Source: Pseudomonadota bacterium (GTDB lineage Bacteria > Pseudomonadota > Gammaproteobacteria > JAKAQQ01). From it: 31,480 bases of DNA. Under the pieces are notes generated by a model, which worked only from the letters and a program-made list of their open reading frames with translations, was not told the DNA's origin and ran no database searches. This document shows positions 1-8,180 of the stretch, in pieces. The first letter of the stretch is position 1. Every line of letters starts with the position of its first letter. The stretch is taken from contig JAKARN010000001.1 in assembly GCA_021828425.1 (NCBI GenBank), forward strand, positions 1 through 31,480. The letters run 5' to 3'. Made by a program: the position numbers and the translations under genes.

Positions 1-445
1 TCTTGATCCGCAAATTGTGTTCGGCCGCAAAGGACTCGATCGCATCGACCGGACAGGACGCACCAAACAGGTGGACCGGGACGATGCCCCGTGTTTTCGA
101 GGTAAGACGCCGGGCCGCATCTTCCAGGTCAATCAGGTAGGTCCGGGGATCGACGTCACAAAGCACCGGGACCAGCCCCGTCTGCAGGGCCATGCTCGCT
201 GTCGCAAAAAAGCTGAACGAGGGCATGAGGATCTCGTCTCCGGGCTCGAAGACGGCTGCATAGGCGAGGTGCAAGGCGGCGGACCCGTTGGCACAGGTCA
301 CTGCATGGCGGGCGCCGACCCGTTCGGCGAAAGTCCGCTCGAAACGGTCACATTCCACCCCCTGCCGGAGTTGTCCGGAGCGGAGTACTTGTAGGGCCGC
401 CTCGATTTCGGGCTCAGCCAGGGTGGTGTCGGCCATGGGAATCAT
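1..445 (-). CDS. DegT/DnrJ/EryC1/StrS-family sugar aminotransferase (3' part cut by window edge)
   Basis: This is the N-terminal ~148 residues of a PLP-dependent nucleotide-sugar aminotransferase; the catalytic Lys lies beyond the window. It opens MIPMADTTL, followed by the usual SGQL region near residue 24, the CANGSAALHLA phosphate-binding segment, EPGDEILMPSFSF, the VDPRTYLID segment and IVPVHLFG, all typical of the family. The ATG at 445-443 overlaps the TGA of the upstream oxidoreductase (ATGA), so the genes are translationally coupled; a second in-frame ATG lies at 436. With the Gfo/Idh oxidoreductase and hexapeptide acyltransferase just upstream it matches the WbpE/WlbC step of 2,3-diacetamido-uronate synthesis (3-keto sugar to 3-amino sugar). 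The family is certain; the exact substrate is inferred from context. Confidence 0.9.
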   Translation of the reverse strand, partial: MIPMADTTLAEPEIEAALQVLRSGQLRQGVECDRFERTFAERVGARHAVTCANGSAALHLAYAAVFEPGDEILMPSFSFFATASMALQTGLVPVLCDVDPRTYLIDLEDAARRLTSKTRGIVPVHLFGASCPVDAIESFAAEHNLRIK

Positions 446-1470
446 CGGAGACTTGCCTCTCTCAGTTCTGGTTGCGAAACACTCGATTGAGCCAATCGAT
501 CGAGCAGGAGTTGGAGTTCGGCTGCTTCCGCCACCTGGCCGTAGGCCGGGTCTCGGTTCGCCCGGACGGCCTCCAGGAAAGTCCGGGCCTGGATCTGATA
601 TGGATCCTCCGGACCGGAGGGGGGACGGAGGGGGCTTGGGCCCGCGGGGTATCCGGCCCGTTCGCGGGACATAAACAGCTGAGACGGGAAGGTGGAGTCA
701 ATTGATGCACGGATTCCTCCGTGAGGGCCCTCGATCTCGACCCATTGCGCAAATCCAGGTGTCAGAAAATCGGCCTCGAGAATCACGGCAGGCCCTTGGG
801 GGTAGTCGAGACGGACCACCCAGAGATCATCGGCATCGACTGAAACCCTCTGCCCACCGATTTCCCGTTCCGGCTGGCGGAGATCCCGTACCAAAAGGCG
901 GGCATCCTGAGGCGGTCCGAAAAACCAGAATGCAAGATCCAAGGCATGGACAAACATCTCGTTCGCGACCCCGCCGCCTTCGGCATGCCGATGTTTCCAC
1001 GGCTGATGGGATCCCCTCCCCCCGATCCGGAAGAGGGCCAGATGGGGAGGGCCCAAGAGGGCCTCGTTCACGAGAAGACGCCTGACCTCTGCAAAGAGGG
1101 GAACCGAGCGATACAGAAATCCCACCATGCCGACCCCCCCTTTTTTCCGGAGACGCTCGGCCAGGTGCCGGGCTTCCCTCCCGCTTGGAGCCAGTGGTTT
1201 TTCCACAAGGAAGGCCTTCCCCGCATCCAAGGCTGCTTCGGCCAGGGGAACATGCGTCGGGGTCGGGGTCGTGATCACGACCGCCCGAATGGAATCGTCC
1301 CTGAACGCCGCATCGACCGTGAGGACCGACAATCCCTCCCGGTCGGCCAATGATTGGGCACGTTCGGGATCGATATCCGCGACCACCAGCTCAATTTCCG
1401 GTTCAATCCCGCGCAAACCGGCAATGTGGCGGGGTGCCTGCTTCCCGGCACCCAGGATCGCCAACCTCAC
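442..1470 (-). CDS. Gfo/Idh/MocA-family NAD(P)-dependent sugar oxidoreductase
   Basis: The 342-residue protein starts with a Rossmann fold (LAILGAGKQAPRH) and has the family's EKPLA motif near residue 91 (FLVEKPLAPSGREA), where the Lys is the usual catalytic or binding residue. The C-terminal half is the beta-sheet GFO_IDH_MocA domain. Start is GTG at 1470-1468, overlapping the TGA of the acyltransferase gene (GTGA). Sitting between an acyltransferase and a DegT aminotransferase it fits WbpB/WlbA, which oxidises C3 of UDP-GlcNAcA before transamination. That assignment rests on gene order: many Gfo/Idh enzymes look alike, and no UDP-GlcNAc 6-dehydrogenase is visible in the window. Confidence 0.85.
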   Translation of the reverse strand: MRLAILGAGKQAPRHIAGLRGIEPEIELVVADIDPERAQSLADREGLSVLTVDAAFRDDSIRAVVITTPTPTHVPLAEAALDAGKAFLVEKPLAPSGREARHLAERLRKKGGVGMVGFLYRSVPLFAEVRRLLVNEALLGPPHLALFRIGGRGSHQPWKHRHAEGGGVANEMFVHALDLAFWFFGPPQDARLLVRDLRQPEREIGGQRVSVDADDLWVVRLDYPQGPAVILEADFLTPGFAQWVEIEGPHGGIRASIDSTFPSQLFMSRERAGYPAGPSPLRPPSGPEDPYQIQARTFLEAVRANRDPAYGQVAEAAELQLLLDRLAQSSVSQPELREASLR

Positions 1471-2162
1471 GGGTGCGGATCCTCCGGGATCAGTCCTCTC
1501 CAGGAGAGGGCGAGGTTGCGTTCAAGAAGGGATTCCGGCAAAGGCTCGAAACGAGCCGGTACACCGCGGGCCAACATCCGGGGTGGCACATCCCGGGTGA
1601 CTACAGCCCCTGCCGCCACAAAAGCATCCTCCCCGATCCGGACACCAGGACAGAGTGTGGCCCCACCCCCCACCGTCACGCCAGTCTCGAGAATAGGGCC
1701 CTCGGGGCGGTAGCGATCCCGCTGTTTCAGCGGGTAACGGTCATTGGTCATCACCACGCCCGGACCTACGAACACCCGTTCACCGATCCGGACCCGGGTC
1801 GGGATATAGCAGTGGGATTCGATCTTGACGAAGCTCGCAATCTCGACTTCACCGTCGATGATAGTTCCTGACCCAACGAGTACATGGTGGCCGATCCGGG
1901 TCTTTTCGCGAATAAGTACATGGTGGCCGGTTTGGAAATGATCCCCAATCAGCACATCAGCGTAGAGAATGGTACCCGACCGGATTCGGGCGCCGATGCC
2001 GAGCTGCAACGGGGCCGCATCGTCGCGGTAACAATAGCCCACCACGCACCCGGGGTCGATCCGGGCATCAGCACCCACTTCGGCCCGGGGTTCCCTGGGA
2101 AGCGGAGCGGGGACACGGTGCCGCAAAGACTGCCTCTCTGACACGGGGATGCCACGAAACAA
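1467..2162 (-). CDS. Left-handed beta-helix (hexapeptide) N-acyltransferase, WbpD/WlbB-like
   Basis: The protein (231 residues from the TTG at 2162) carries imperfect hexapeptide repeats through most of its length, including a coil pair around IRSGTILYADVLIGDHF and the late turns TVGGGATLCPGVRIGEDAF and VAAGAVVTRDVPP. Such proteins are trimeric acetyl-CoA-dependent transferases acting on amino sugars. It probably acetylates the amino group made by the aminotransferase two genes downstream. The start is uncertain: a perfect TATAAT on this strand (2176-2171) predicts transcription from about 2164, so the TTG at 2162 would be nearly leaderless. GTG at 2144 or TTG at 2126, the latter behind GAGAGG, are alternatives that remove only poorly conserved residues. 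Confidence 0.82.
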   Translation of the reverse strand: MFRGIPVSERQSLRHRVPAPLPREPRAEVGADARIDPGCVVGYCYRDDAAPLQLGIGARIRSGTILYADVLIGDHFQTGHHVLIREKTRIGHHVLVGSGTIIDGEVEIASFVKIESHCYIPTRVRIGERVFVGPGVVMTNDRYPLKQRDRYRPEGPILETGVTVGGGATLCPGVRIGEDAFVAAGAVVTRDVPPRMLARGVPARFEPLPESLLERNLALSWRGLIPEDPHP

Positions 2163-2170
2163 GCCCGCGC

Positions 2171-2176
2171 ATTATA
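2171..2176 (-). promoter_or_regulatory. Candidate -10 box (TATAAT) for the acyltransferase - oxidoreductase - aminotransferase operon
   Basis: Reading leftward the sequence is TCGGGTATAATGCGC, a perfect sigma-70 -10 hexamer immediately before the first gene of the three-gene operon. No good -35 is seen at 16-18 bases (TAAAGA is the best). The predicted start point of about 2164 practically coincides with the upstream-most start codon. Confidence 0.45.
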
Positions 2177-2276
2177 CCCGAACCCAACCCGAGTCTTTAG
2201 CCTTCCTAAGGTACCGCCGGGGGGGAACGGCAGGAATGCTATGATGCCATCGAGCCGAACCAATCTTGGATCCCAC

Positions 2277-3140
2277 ATGCCGGAAACCCCTAACGCCCCA
2301 AGCAACCGAGAGCCCGGAGAGAGCTTTGACCTGGTCGATCTGTGGATCCTTTTCCGGACCCGGGTCCTTGTGTTCTGGGGCACCGTCACACTTGCTCTGG
2401 CGGTCGGGATCGGACTTGTCCTCTCCAGTACCCCGCAGTTCCGCTACACGGCGCTCATCCGCGTAGGCAGCCAGCGGATGGGGGAACGGTTTGTCCCGGT
2501 CATGCCGACCCCACTCGTACGAAGCTGGATCATCCATTCGGTGGCCCCTCTCTCGGCCCTCCAGCTCAGTAAAAACCTCCCTGAGGCCCAAGCCATCGAA
2601 ACCCGCCTCGAGGTCTCTCCGATCGTGCGTGGATCGGGTGTACTGCTTCAGGTGAACGGCACCCAGACCCAATCGAAAACGATTCAAGCCCTTTTCGCCG
2701 CGATCGGTCAACACGTTGAGCAAAGCACCAACGCCCATCTGGTGGCACAAGAGGAAAAATCCAGCCGGATCCTCAAAGCTGAGATCCAAAGCATTAAAAG
2801 GGAGATCGGAGTCTTCCAGGCCCAACAAAAACGAGTTGGACACCGAACAGCTTCTCTCAACCGGCGTGCACAGTTCGATGAGATCGAGTTTTTAGCTCTT
2901 GAAATCAGCAATTTGGAGCGTCAGAAAATCCACTTGGAGCAACTTCTCGCCCGACCGACCGACCGCTTGACAGAGCTTTTGGGCCCGGTCAGCCGGTCCC
3001 CGGGTCCTGTCGGTCTCACCCCGATCAAGAAGGTCGGCATCTTTTTGCTCCTTGGGGCGGTTTTAGGAGCGGCTTTGGTCATACTGCTGCATCTTCGGGA
3101 TCAAGCCCGGAAACGCTTGCGAAAGCAGGCCGGTTCCTAA
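2277..3140 (+). CDS. Wzz-like polysaccharide chain-length determinant protein
   Basis: This gene encodes an inner-membrane co-polymerase expected to set glycan chain length together with a Wzy polymerase. From ATG 2277 it is 287 residues: a cytoplasmic N-terminus with the FDLVDLW segment, TM1 (about residues 21-48), a long periplasmic part with predicted coiled coil (roughly 145-235), and a C-terminal TM preceded by PIKKVGIFLLLGAVLGA, the Pro-rich approach typical of Wzz. No cytoplasmic kinase domain follows. An in-frame ATG at 2241 exists, but a TATGAT -10-like hexamer (2240-2245) covers it, so 2277 is preferred. The gene is isolated and antiparallel inside a leftward polysaccharide locus. 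Confidence 0.82.
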   Translation: MPETPNAPSNREPGESFDLVDLWILFRTRVLVFWGTVTLALAVGIGLVLSSTPQFRYTALIRVGSQRMGERFVPVMPTPLVRSWIIHSVAPLSALQLSKNLPEAQAIETRLEVSPIVRGSGVLLQVNGTQTQSKTIQALFAAIGQHVEQSTNAHLVAQEEKSSRILKAEIQSIKREIGVFQAQQKRVGHRTASLNRRAQFDEIEFLALEISNLERQKIHLEQLLARPTDRLTELLGPVSRSPGPVGLTPIKKVGIFLLLGAVLGAALVILLHLRDQARKRLRKQAGS

Positions 3141-3301
3141 AGCAACCGGGTTTTATACCACCAAGGATGGAAGAGAGTTCATGGGTGTTCGGCTGGGCAA
3201 CGGGGGGAAAGAGGCCAGTGCCCCTTCGTGACCAAATCCCGAACTGTCTCCGGTAACCCTTCGCCCGACCCCAGGCTCTTCGAGTACCGGGTACTGACCG
3301 A
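3141..3301. other. Convergent intergenic region
   Basis: This lies between the stop codons of the rightward wzz-like gene and the leftward epimerase gene. No coding sequence, convincing hairpin plus T-run terminator, or repeat was recognised in it. Confidence 0.5.
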
Positions 3302-4444
3302 TCAACTCTCGCCAATCACGGAAAGCGCACAATCGACGATTCGCTCCGCTGCATGCCCATCCCCAAACGGCTCTTTCCAGTCCACCTGGGCACTGAGAGC
3401 CTGGGAGGCCCCAGCCACGATACGGTCCGGATCGGTGCCGACCAGCCGGTTGGCCCCTATTTCGATCGTCTCCACCCACTCGGTATTTTCACGGAGGGTT
3501 ACACAGGGAATCCGATGGATACACGCTTCCTGCTGCACCCCGCCGGAGTCAGTCAGAACCAAGCCCGCGCGGGAAAGCAGGGCAAGAAACTCGAGGTACC
3601 CGCTTCCGGGGCGGATGTCGACCCGATCCAGGGAATGCACCCACTCCTCGAGGCCGAATTCCCGCAAGCGTTTAAGCGTTCTTGGGTGCGCGAGACAGAG
3701 CACCGTGAGGTCGAGCGCCTCGGCAACATGTGCGACCCCGGTGAAAATCCCGCGCAGGCGAACCGGATCATCCACGTTCTCTTCACGGTGAGTCGTGAGG
3801 ATTGCATAAGAGTGCCCGTCATCCCGGGCCCGCCGATCTGGTTGACCGAACCGTCTGAGGGCCAGCGCCAGATGGGCCCGAGAGGCATCCACGATCGGAT
3901 TCCCCGTCTCGATGATCTTGCCCCGCACGGACTCTCGCTCGAGCTGACGTCCCGCCTTGGACGAGGAGGTAAACAAGTACTCGGAGATGTGATCGATGAT
4001 CCGGCGATTGTGCTCCTCCGGCATGCACCAGTCGTAGGAGCGTTCACCCGCCTCCACATGTCCCACCCGGATGCCCAGTTTGCGGGCCGCCAAGGCGCCG
4101 GCGAGGTTCGTGTTGGCATCCCCTCCAACCAGCACCAAACGAGGTTTCCGTTCGAGCAAGACCTGCTCGACCCCTTCCAGCATGGCTGCGGTCTGACCCC
4201 CATGCGTCGGTTTTTCGGACACTCCTTCCAGCCGGTAATCGGGTACAGGCAACTCCAGATCCGAGAAGAACTGGGCATCCATGTTCGGCGAGTAATGTTG
4301 CCCCGTATGGATGACGAAATGGGCTCCAGCTTTTTTCCTCAGATGGGTGATGATAGGCGCAAACATCACGATGCCCGGCCGGGTTCCCACCACCACTCCG
4401 ACCTCGGGCCGAAGCACTTCTGGACGCAATACTTTTTCACTCAT
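3302..4444 (-). CDS. UDP-N-acetylglucosamine 2-epimerase family protein (WecB/WbpI-like)
   Basis: This is a 380-residue GT-B-fold, non-hydrolysing UDP-HexNAc 2-epimerase. Recognisable family blocks are VVVGTRPGIV (residues 17-26), HTGQHYS, GGDANTNLAGALAA (D109), HVEAGERS (E131), MPEEHNRR, THREENVDD, and the UDP-binding DSGGVQQEAC with LRENTEW. The usual GTRPE is GTRPG here (residue 24). It could convert UDP-GlcNAc to UDP-ManNAc or, given the diacetamido-uronate trio nearby, act like WbpI on UDP-GlcNAc(3NAc)A. It is the last gene of the leftward six-gene operon and overlaps the preceding glycosyltransferase by 8 bases. The N-terminus carries a short tandem repeat, LRPEVLRPEV. Confidence 0.88.
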   Translation of the reverse strand: MSEKVLRPEVLRPEVGVVVGTRPGIVMFAPIITHLRKKAGAHFVIHTGQHYSPNMDAQFFSDLELPVPDYRLEGVSEKPTHGGQTAAMLEGVEQVLLERKPRLVLVGGDANTNLAGALAARKLGIRVGHVEAGERSYDWCMPEEHNRRIIDHISEYLFTSSSKAGRQLERESVRGKIIETGNPIVDASRAHLALALRRFGQPDRRARDDGHSYAILTTHREENVDDPVRLRGIFTGVAHVAEALDLTVLCLAHPRTLKRLREFGLEEWVHSLDRVDIRPGSGYLEFLALLSRAGLVLTDSGGVQQEACIHRIPCVTLRENTEWVETIEIGANRLVGTDPDRIVAGASQALSAQVDWKEPFGDGHAAERIVDCALSVIGES

Positions 4445-5645
4445 GTTTCACCTCGTGGGCTTCGGATCCATCTTTCAGACATTGCTGCAACCACGGCCGG
4501 ATTTCACTGGCGGCCCGTTCCCAGTTGTAGATCTCCTCGAAAGCCTGGCGGGCATGACGCCGGAAGCGGCTCAAACGGTCTGGCTCGGCGAGCAGTTCGC
4601 CGAGAACCTGGGCCACAGCCTCGGGGCTTGCCGTATCGACCAAAACACCGCAATCGGTCTCCACCACCGCACGACCGATCTCGCCGAAACGCGGCGCGAG
4701 GATGGCCATCCCGGTCTGCATATAGGTGAAAATCTTGCGGCCATTTAAGGCACCCACCTTTTTGTACAGAGGTGACTCCGGCTGATGCAGAGCCAGACCG
4801 ATCTCCGCACCCGCGATTCGAGCAAGCATTTCCCGGTAAGACAATGGAGGCGAGATCTCGACCTGATCCGTCAATCCCAGCCCGTTCATGCGCTCCGTGA
4901 GTGCGGGGGTCCAGCCGGGCCCGACCAGAAGCAGGGTGAGGTTCGGAAAATGCGGTTTGAGCAAGACCAGTGCCTGAAGCGCAACGCCGATCCCTTTGCG
5001 TTCGAGAAGTCCACCGACGTAACAGATCACCCGGCGCCCGGTCTTCCCCTCTGGCCCAATCCTGGATTTCCAGGGACCGTCATCGGCCAGGGCGGGGAGG
5101 TTCGGCACCACCCGGACGGAGTCGTTGAAACGCCGAAGCTGGGTCTCGAACCAGCCGCCACGAGAGTCCACGGCAAAAATCCCTCGCATCGGTCGGAGTG
5201 CCAGACCTTCGAGCCATCGCAGCAAAGGCCAGGTCACGGATCCCAAGGGACCGAAGTAACGCGACACATCCCAGGCGTAATATTCCGCACTATCGTAAAA
5301 CCAGCTCGCGCGCGTGAAGCGCCAGACCAGGGGCAGTTGGAAAAGATGGGTGGCCACCAGGATGGGCGGCCGGGATGCGGATCGGGTCTCTTCCCGGATG
5401 ATCCGTGAGAGGGCCCGCCAGTAGCGGGGCATGGCCAAAAGCAGACGCGCACTCTCAGTCGGTGCGCGGAGATGGACAGTTGCGAGGACTGCCTTTTGAT
5501 CCGGCATACCCAGGCTGCCCGGCAAGCGATCCCAGACCACAAAACCGGGGGCTTCCCCGATATTCTCAAACAGGCGGAAAGTATTCCATTGCCGTGGCGT
5601 GGGCGTGACGTTGAAACAGAGGATGATCACCCGTCTCTTGTTCAA
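4437..5645 (-). CDS. GT4-family glycosyltransferase
   Basis: This 402-residue GT-B glycosyltransferase has its C-terminal Rossmann domain marked by VICYVGGLLERKGIGVALQA, LLLVGPGW and the acceptor-side GRKIFTYMQTGMAIL, then the usual CGVLVD block. An open frame extends upstream to 5783, but that part lies inside the preceding gene and looks non-coding. TTG at 5645 overlaps that gene's TGA (TTGA) and gives the natural beginning NKRRVIILCFNV, so it is preferred. It probably adds one sugar to the lipid-linked repeat unit at the cytoplasmic face. Donor and acceptor cannot be told from sequence. Confidence 0.82.
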   Translation of the reverse strand: MNKRRVIILCFNVTPTPRQWNTFRLFENIGEAPGFVVWDRLPGSLGMPDQKAVLATVHLRAPTESARLLLAMPRYWRALSRIIREETRSASRPPILVATHLFQLPLVWRFTRASWFYDSAEYYAWDVSRYFGPLGSVTWPLLRWLEGLALRPMRGIFAVDSRGGWFETQLRRFNDSVRVVPNLPALADDGPWKSRIGPEGKTGRRVICYVGGLLERKGIGVALQALVLLKPHFPNLTLLLVGPGWTPALTERMNGLGLTDQVEISPPLSYREMLARIAGAEIGLALHQPESPLYKKVGALNGRKIFTYMQTGMAILAPRFGEIGRAVVETDCGVLVDTASPEAVAQVLGELLAEPDRLSRFRRHARQAFEEIYNWERAASEIRPWLQQCLKDGSEAHEVKHE

Positions 5646-6847
5646 GATCGTCTCATGGTTCCCATGCCGTTCCGCGTGCGGCATTCCGCGACAGCCTCGG
5701 CGTAAACCGACGAGATCTGGTCTGTCACCGTCGTCCATCCAAACCGGGATTGGGCCTCCCGTGAAATCGCCTCCCGATCCCAACTCCGCCCGACGATCTC
5801 CCGCATGGCGGAACCCAGTTCAGAAACCGCACCCGCCGGTACGAGAAGACCATTTTGGCCCGGTTGGATCAGTGAGATCAATGCGGGAATCGCGCTTCCG
5901 ATGACCGGCGTTCCACAACACAGGCTTTCCAGGACCGTGACCGGATTCCCCTCCCCGTAGGAGGGAAGAATGAAGCAATCGGCAGCTGCGAGGTATTGCG
6001 ATACGCTCTCGTGGGACTGCCATCCCCGCAGGATGAGCCGACCTTCCGAGTGACGGGCCCGCCGCTCGAGATCGGCCCAGAGGGATCCGGTTCCCGCGAG
6101 GAGCAATCGCGCTTTTTCCGGGGCCGAGGAAAAAAAGGCACGGACAATATCCGCGACGCCCTTGGCAGGCTCCAGATTGCCAAGGAAAAGGAACAGAGGC
6201 CCTTCCTGCGGCAAGTCCAGCGCATGACGGGTGGCTTCTCGCGCCATCGGCCTGAAAAGACGAGTCTCCACACCATTTGGAATGATCCGCATCCGTCCGG
6301 GATCAGCTCCAAGTCCTTCCAGGGGGGCACGAAAATAGTCGGCGACTACGATGATCCGGGTGGCGCGTTCCACAACCGTGCGTGCCGTGGAGCGGTAGGC
6401 GGCCTGGCCAAGGTCCCGGTACACGTCACCGGCATGAGCGGTCACAACGGTGGGGATGGGTGCATCGCCAACCGCGCGGATCGCGGCCAGACCGGGTGGG
6501 CTCAGCCAATGGGCATGAATGAGATCGTAGGGGATCCCACCGGAAAACAACTCCCGTCGGGCGAGCGCGGCAAGCTCGCGGCTGCGGACCCGACGATTCC
6601 GCGGAACATAAAGGTAGGCAGGACGTTTCACGGTCGCGGGCAGAACGCCGGTGAAGGTGGTTTGGGCCTCCAGATTCCGCGCACGCGATTCCAGCCAGCG
6701 GGAGGGAATGCACGGCAACCAGGGGCGCGGGAACAGCACCGTAATCTCATGACGACCGGCAAGAGCCGTGACCTGGGCCCGGATGAAAATCCCCCGTCCC
6801 GGGTGTTCCGCCGTCGGGAAGGTTTCGGTCAGGACCAGGACACGCAT
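5642..6847 (-). CDS. GT4-family glycosyltransferase
   Basis: From ATG 6847 the 401-residue protein starts MRVLVLTETFPT, a textbook GT4 N-terminus with the glycine-rich GRGIFIRAQ loop. It continues with IHAHWLSPPG, VVTAHAGDV, IPNGVETRLFRP, FLGNLEPAKGV and the C-terminal EX7E motif in YGEGNPVTVLESLCCGTPVIG. The open frame upstream to 7060 lies inside the ligase gene and is rejected; seven bases separate the ligase stop from this start. It is a retaining cytoplasmic glycosyltransferase for the glycan made by this operon. Either this or the neighbouring GT4 enzyme would be the candidate to transfer sulfoquinovose, but that is inference. Confidence 0.88.
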   Translation of the reverse strand: MRVLVLTETFPTAEHPGRGIFIRAQVTALAGRHEITVLFPRPWLPCIPSRWLESRARNLEAQTTFTGVLPATVKRPAYLYVPRNRRVRSRELAALARRELFSGGIPYDLIHAHWLSPPGLAAIRAVGDAPIPTVVTAHAGDVYRDLGQAAYRSTARTVVERATRIIVVADYFRAPLEGLGADPGRMRIIPNGVETRLFRPMAREATRHALDLPQEGPLFLFLGNLEPAKGVADIVRAFFSSAPEKARLLLAGTGSLWADLERRARHSEGRLILRGWQSHESVSQYLAAADCFILPSYGEGNPVTVLESLCCGTPVIGSAIPALISLIQPGQNGLLVPAGAVSELGSAMREIVGRSWDREAISREAQSRFGWTTVTDQISSVYAEAVAECRTRNGMGTMRRS

Positions 6848-6854
6848 GGACCGG

Positions 6855-8180
6855 TCAGTCGCTGGGAGCGGGAGCGCGCGGAACCACAAGCGTCCGCCAT
6901 GCGGATGCCACCAACAAAGCCAGTAGAAACCAGAGGAAACGATCACGCTGCGTGCCGAGTGCAAGGGATTGCACGGCACTGGCGAGGGCCGCCACCCAAA
7001 GGCCCGTGTGATGGAAGTAGGACTCACGATTTGGGGATATACGCAGGCGGGAGTGGGCACGCCAACCTAGCCAGAATATGATCCCCCCAGCCACGACGAG
7101 TGCCAGGAGGGAGGGGATCCCGCTTTCATCCTGAACTGCGATCCACAGGTTGTGGGGGCCCTGTTTGGGCTTGGAGATCGGAAAGGGAAGATAAGGAGGC
7201 ATATCGGCACTGACATTAGCCGGACCCACCCCCCAAAGGGGATGGGATGCGGCCATCGCGATCCCGCCGAGTGCAAGGTTCAAGCGCTCGGATCCGACCG
7301 CCCCGATGGAATGCTCCGACCGGACGATCTGGGTGTTGATCCGTTCGAGATAGACGCCCCCGGCAGCCAGCACGATGATCGAGAAAAGTCCCAGGGTGAG
7401 CGCCAGGAGAGTTCCGCTCCGTCTTCCGGCCTGCGGAAACAGAAACCAGGCAACCAGGGCCAGAACCACGAGAAGCCCGATCAGCCCCCCGAGTGAAACG
7501 GTCCGGCCAATTCCCCAGACAAGCACCAACGAGACGAGCAGTGCGAGGACCTTGCGGGCGGCCTTCCGTTCGGTGGCAACCCAGGCCAAGGCCAGGGCGA
7601 GACCGATGTTGAACGCGAAAGCGGTGAGGTTGGGGTCGCCGATTCCCGCACCCGCCCGAAGAATGAAGCCATGTGTGAGATCTTCCACCCAGAGCACATG
7701 GCCCAGAAACTCAAGGCTTCCACTCACCATCATGAAAGCAAGGACGGCCAAGGCAGCAGGCAGCAGCTTCGCCAGGTTTCTTCCAAGACCCGGATCATCC
7801 ACACAGATCTGGACCAGAACGAAAAACAGGATGAGACGGGCGAGGTAGGCGCCACAGAGGGCCAGGGAGATGGGTCGACCAGGCGAGACCCAGGATGAAA
7901 CCAGGACCAGCCCGAAAAATACGGACAGGGACAACCAGAGAAGGCTCAGGTTTCCACCGACGGCCGGCATGCGTCCGTTCCGGCCCAGAACCCAGGCCAA
8001 GCTCATCCCCAAGGTCAAAAGCGGAACGAGAAGCGGGTGCCCTGCCACCGCCAGGGGTTTAAGGAGCTTCGCGGGCACACAAAGCGCCACAGTCAAGGCA
8101 TAGACAACAAGCCGGACCCACAGGGGTCCTCGATGAAAGGGTTGATCGGGTCGGACCCGGGGGGCCTCACCAGCGGACAC
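6855..8180 (-). CDS. O-antigen ligase/polymerase family membrane protein (Wzy_C)
   Basis: The gene encodes a polytopic membrane protein of 441 residues with about eleven hydrophobic segments. The large periplasmic loop and following helix carry the Wzy_C signature: SERLNLALGGIAMAASHPLWG, then GPHNLWIAVQDESG (H343). Such proteins polymerise O units or ligate glycan to lipid A or protein at the periplasmic face. The open frame extends upstream to 8549 inside the sulfoquinovose synthase gene, but that portion is low-complexity and unlike a membrane protein. GTG at 8180 is the first sensible start and overlaps the preceding stop by 14 bases. Whether it is Wzy or WaaL cannot be decided; a second family member lies at 10573-12330. 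Confidence 0.85.
   Translation of the reverse strand: MSAGEAPRVRPDQPFHRGPLWVRLVVYALTVALCVPAKLLKPLAVAGHPLLVPLLTLGMSLAWVLGRNGRMPAVGGNLSLLWLSLSVFFGLVLVSSWVSPGRPISLALCGAYLARLILFFVLVQICVDDPGLGRNLAKLLPAALAVLAFMMVSGSLEFLGHVLWVEDLTHGFILRAGAGIGDPNLTAFAFNIGLALALAWVATERKAARKVLALLVSLVLVWGIGRTVSLGGLIGLLVVLALVAWFLFPQAGRRSGTLLALTLGLFSIIVLAAGGVYLERINTQIVRSEHSIGAVGSERLNLALGGIAMAASHPLWGVGPANVSADMPPYLPFPISKPKQGPHNLWIAVQDESGIPSLLALVVAGGIIFWLGWRAHSRLRISPNRESYFHHTGLWVAALASAVQSLALGTQRDRFLWFLLALLVASAWRTLVVPRAPAPSD

Noticed and set aside
3141..3301. Bidirectional terminator between convergent genes
   Set aside because: No stable stem followed by a T-run could be identified by eye here, nor at 13111-13120 or 18100-18259.
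3353..4729. Long rightward open frame of 458 codons
   Set aside because: It is antisense to the well-supported epimerase and glycosyltransferase genes and its translation has no recognisable domain; a GC-rich shadow.
5996..7081. Rightward open frame of 361 codons
   Set aside because: Antisense to a clear GT4 glycosyltransferase; no domain features.
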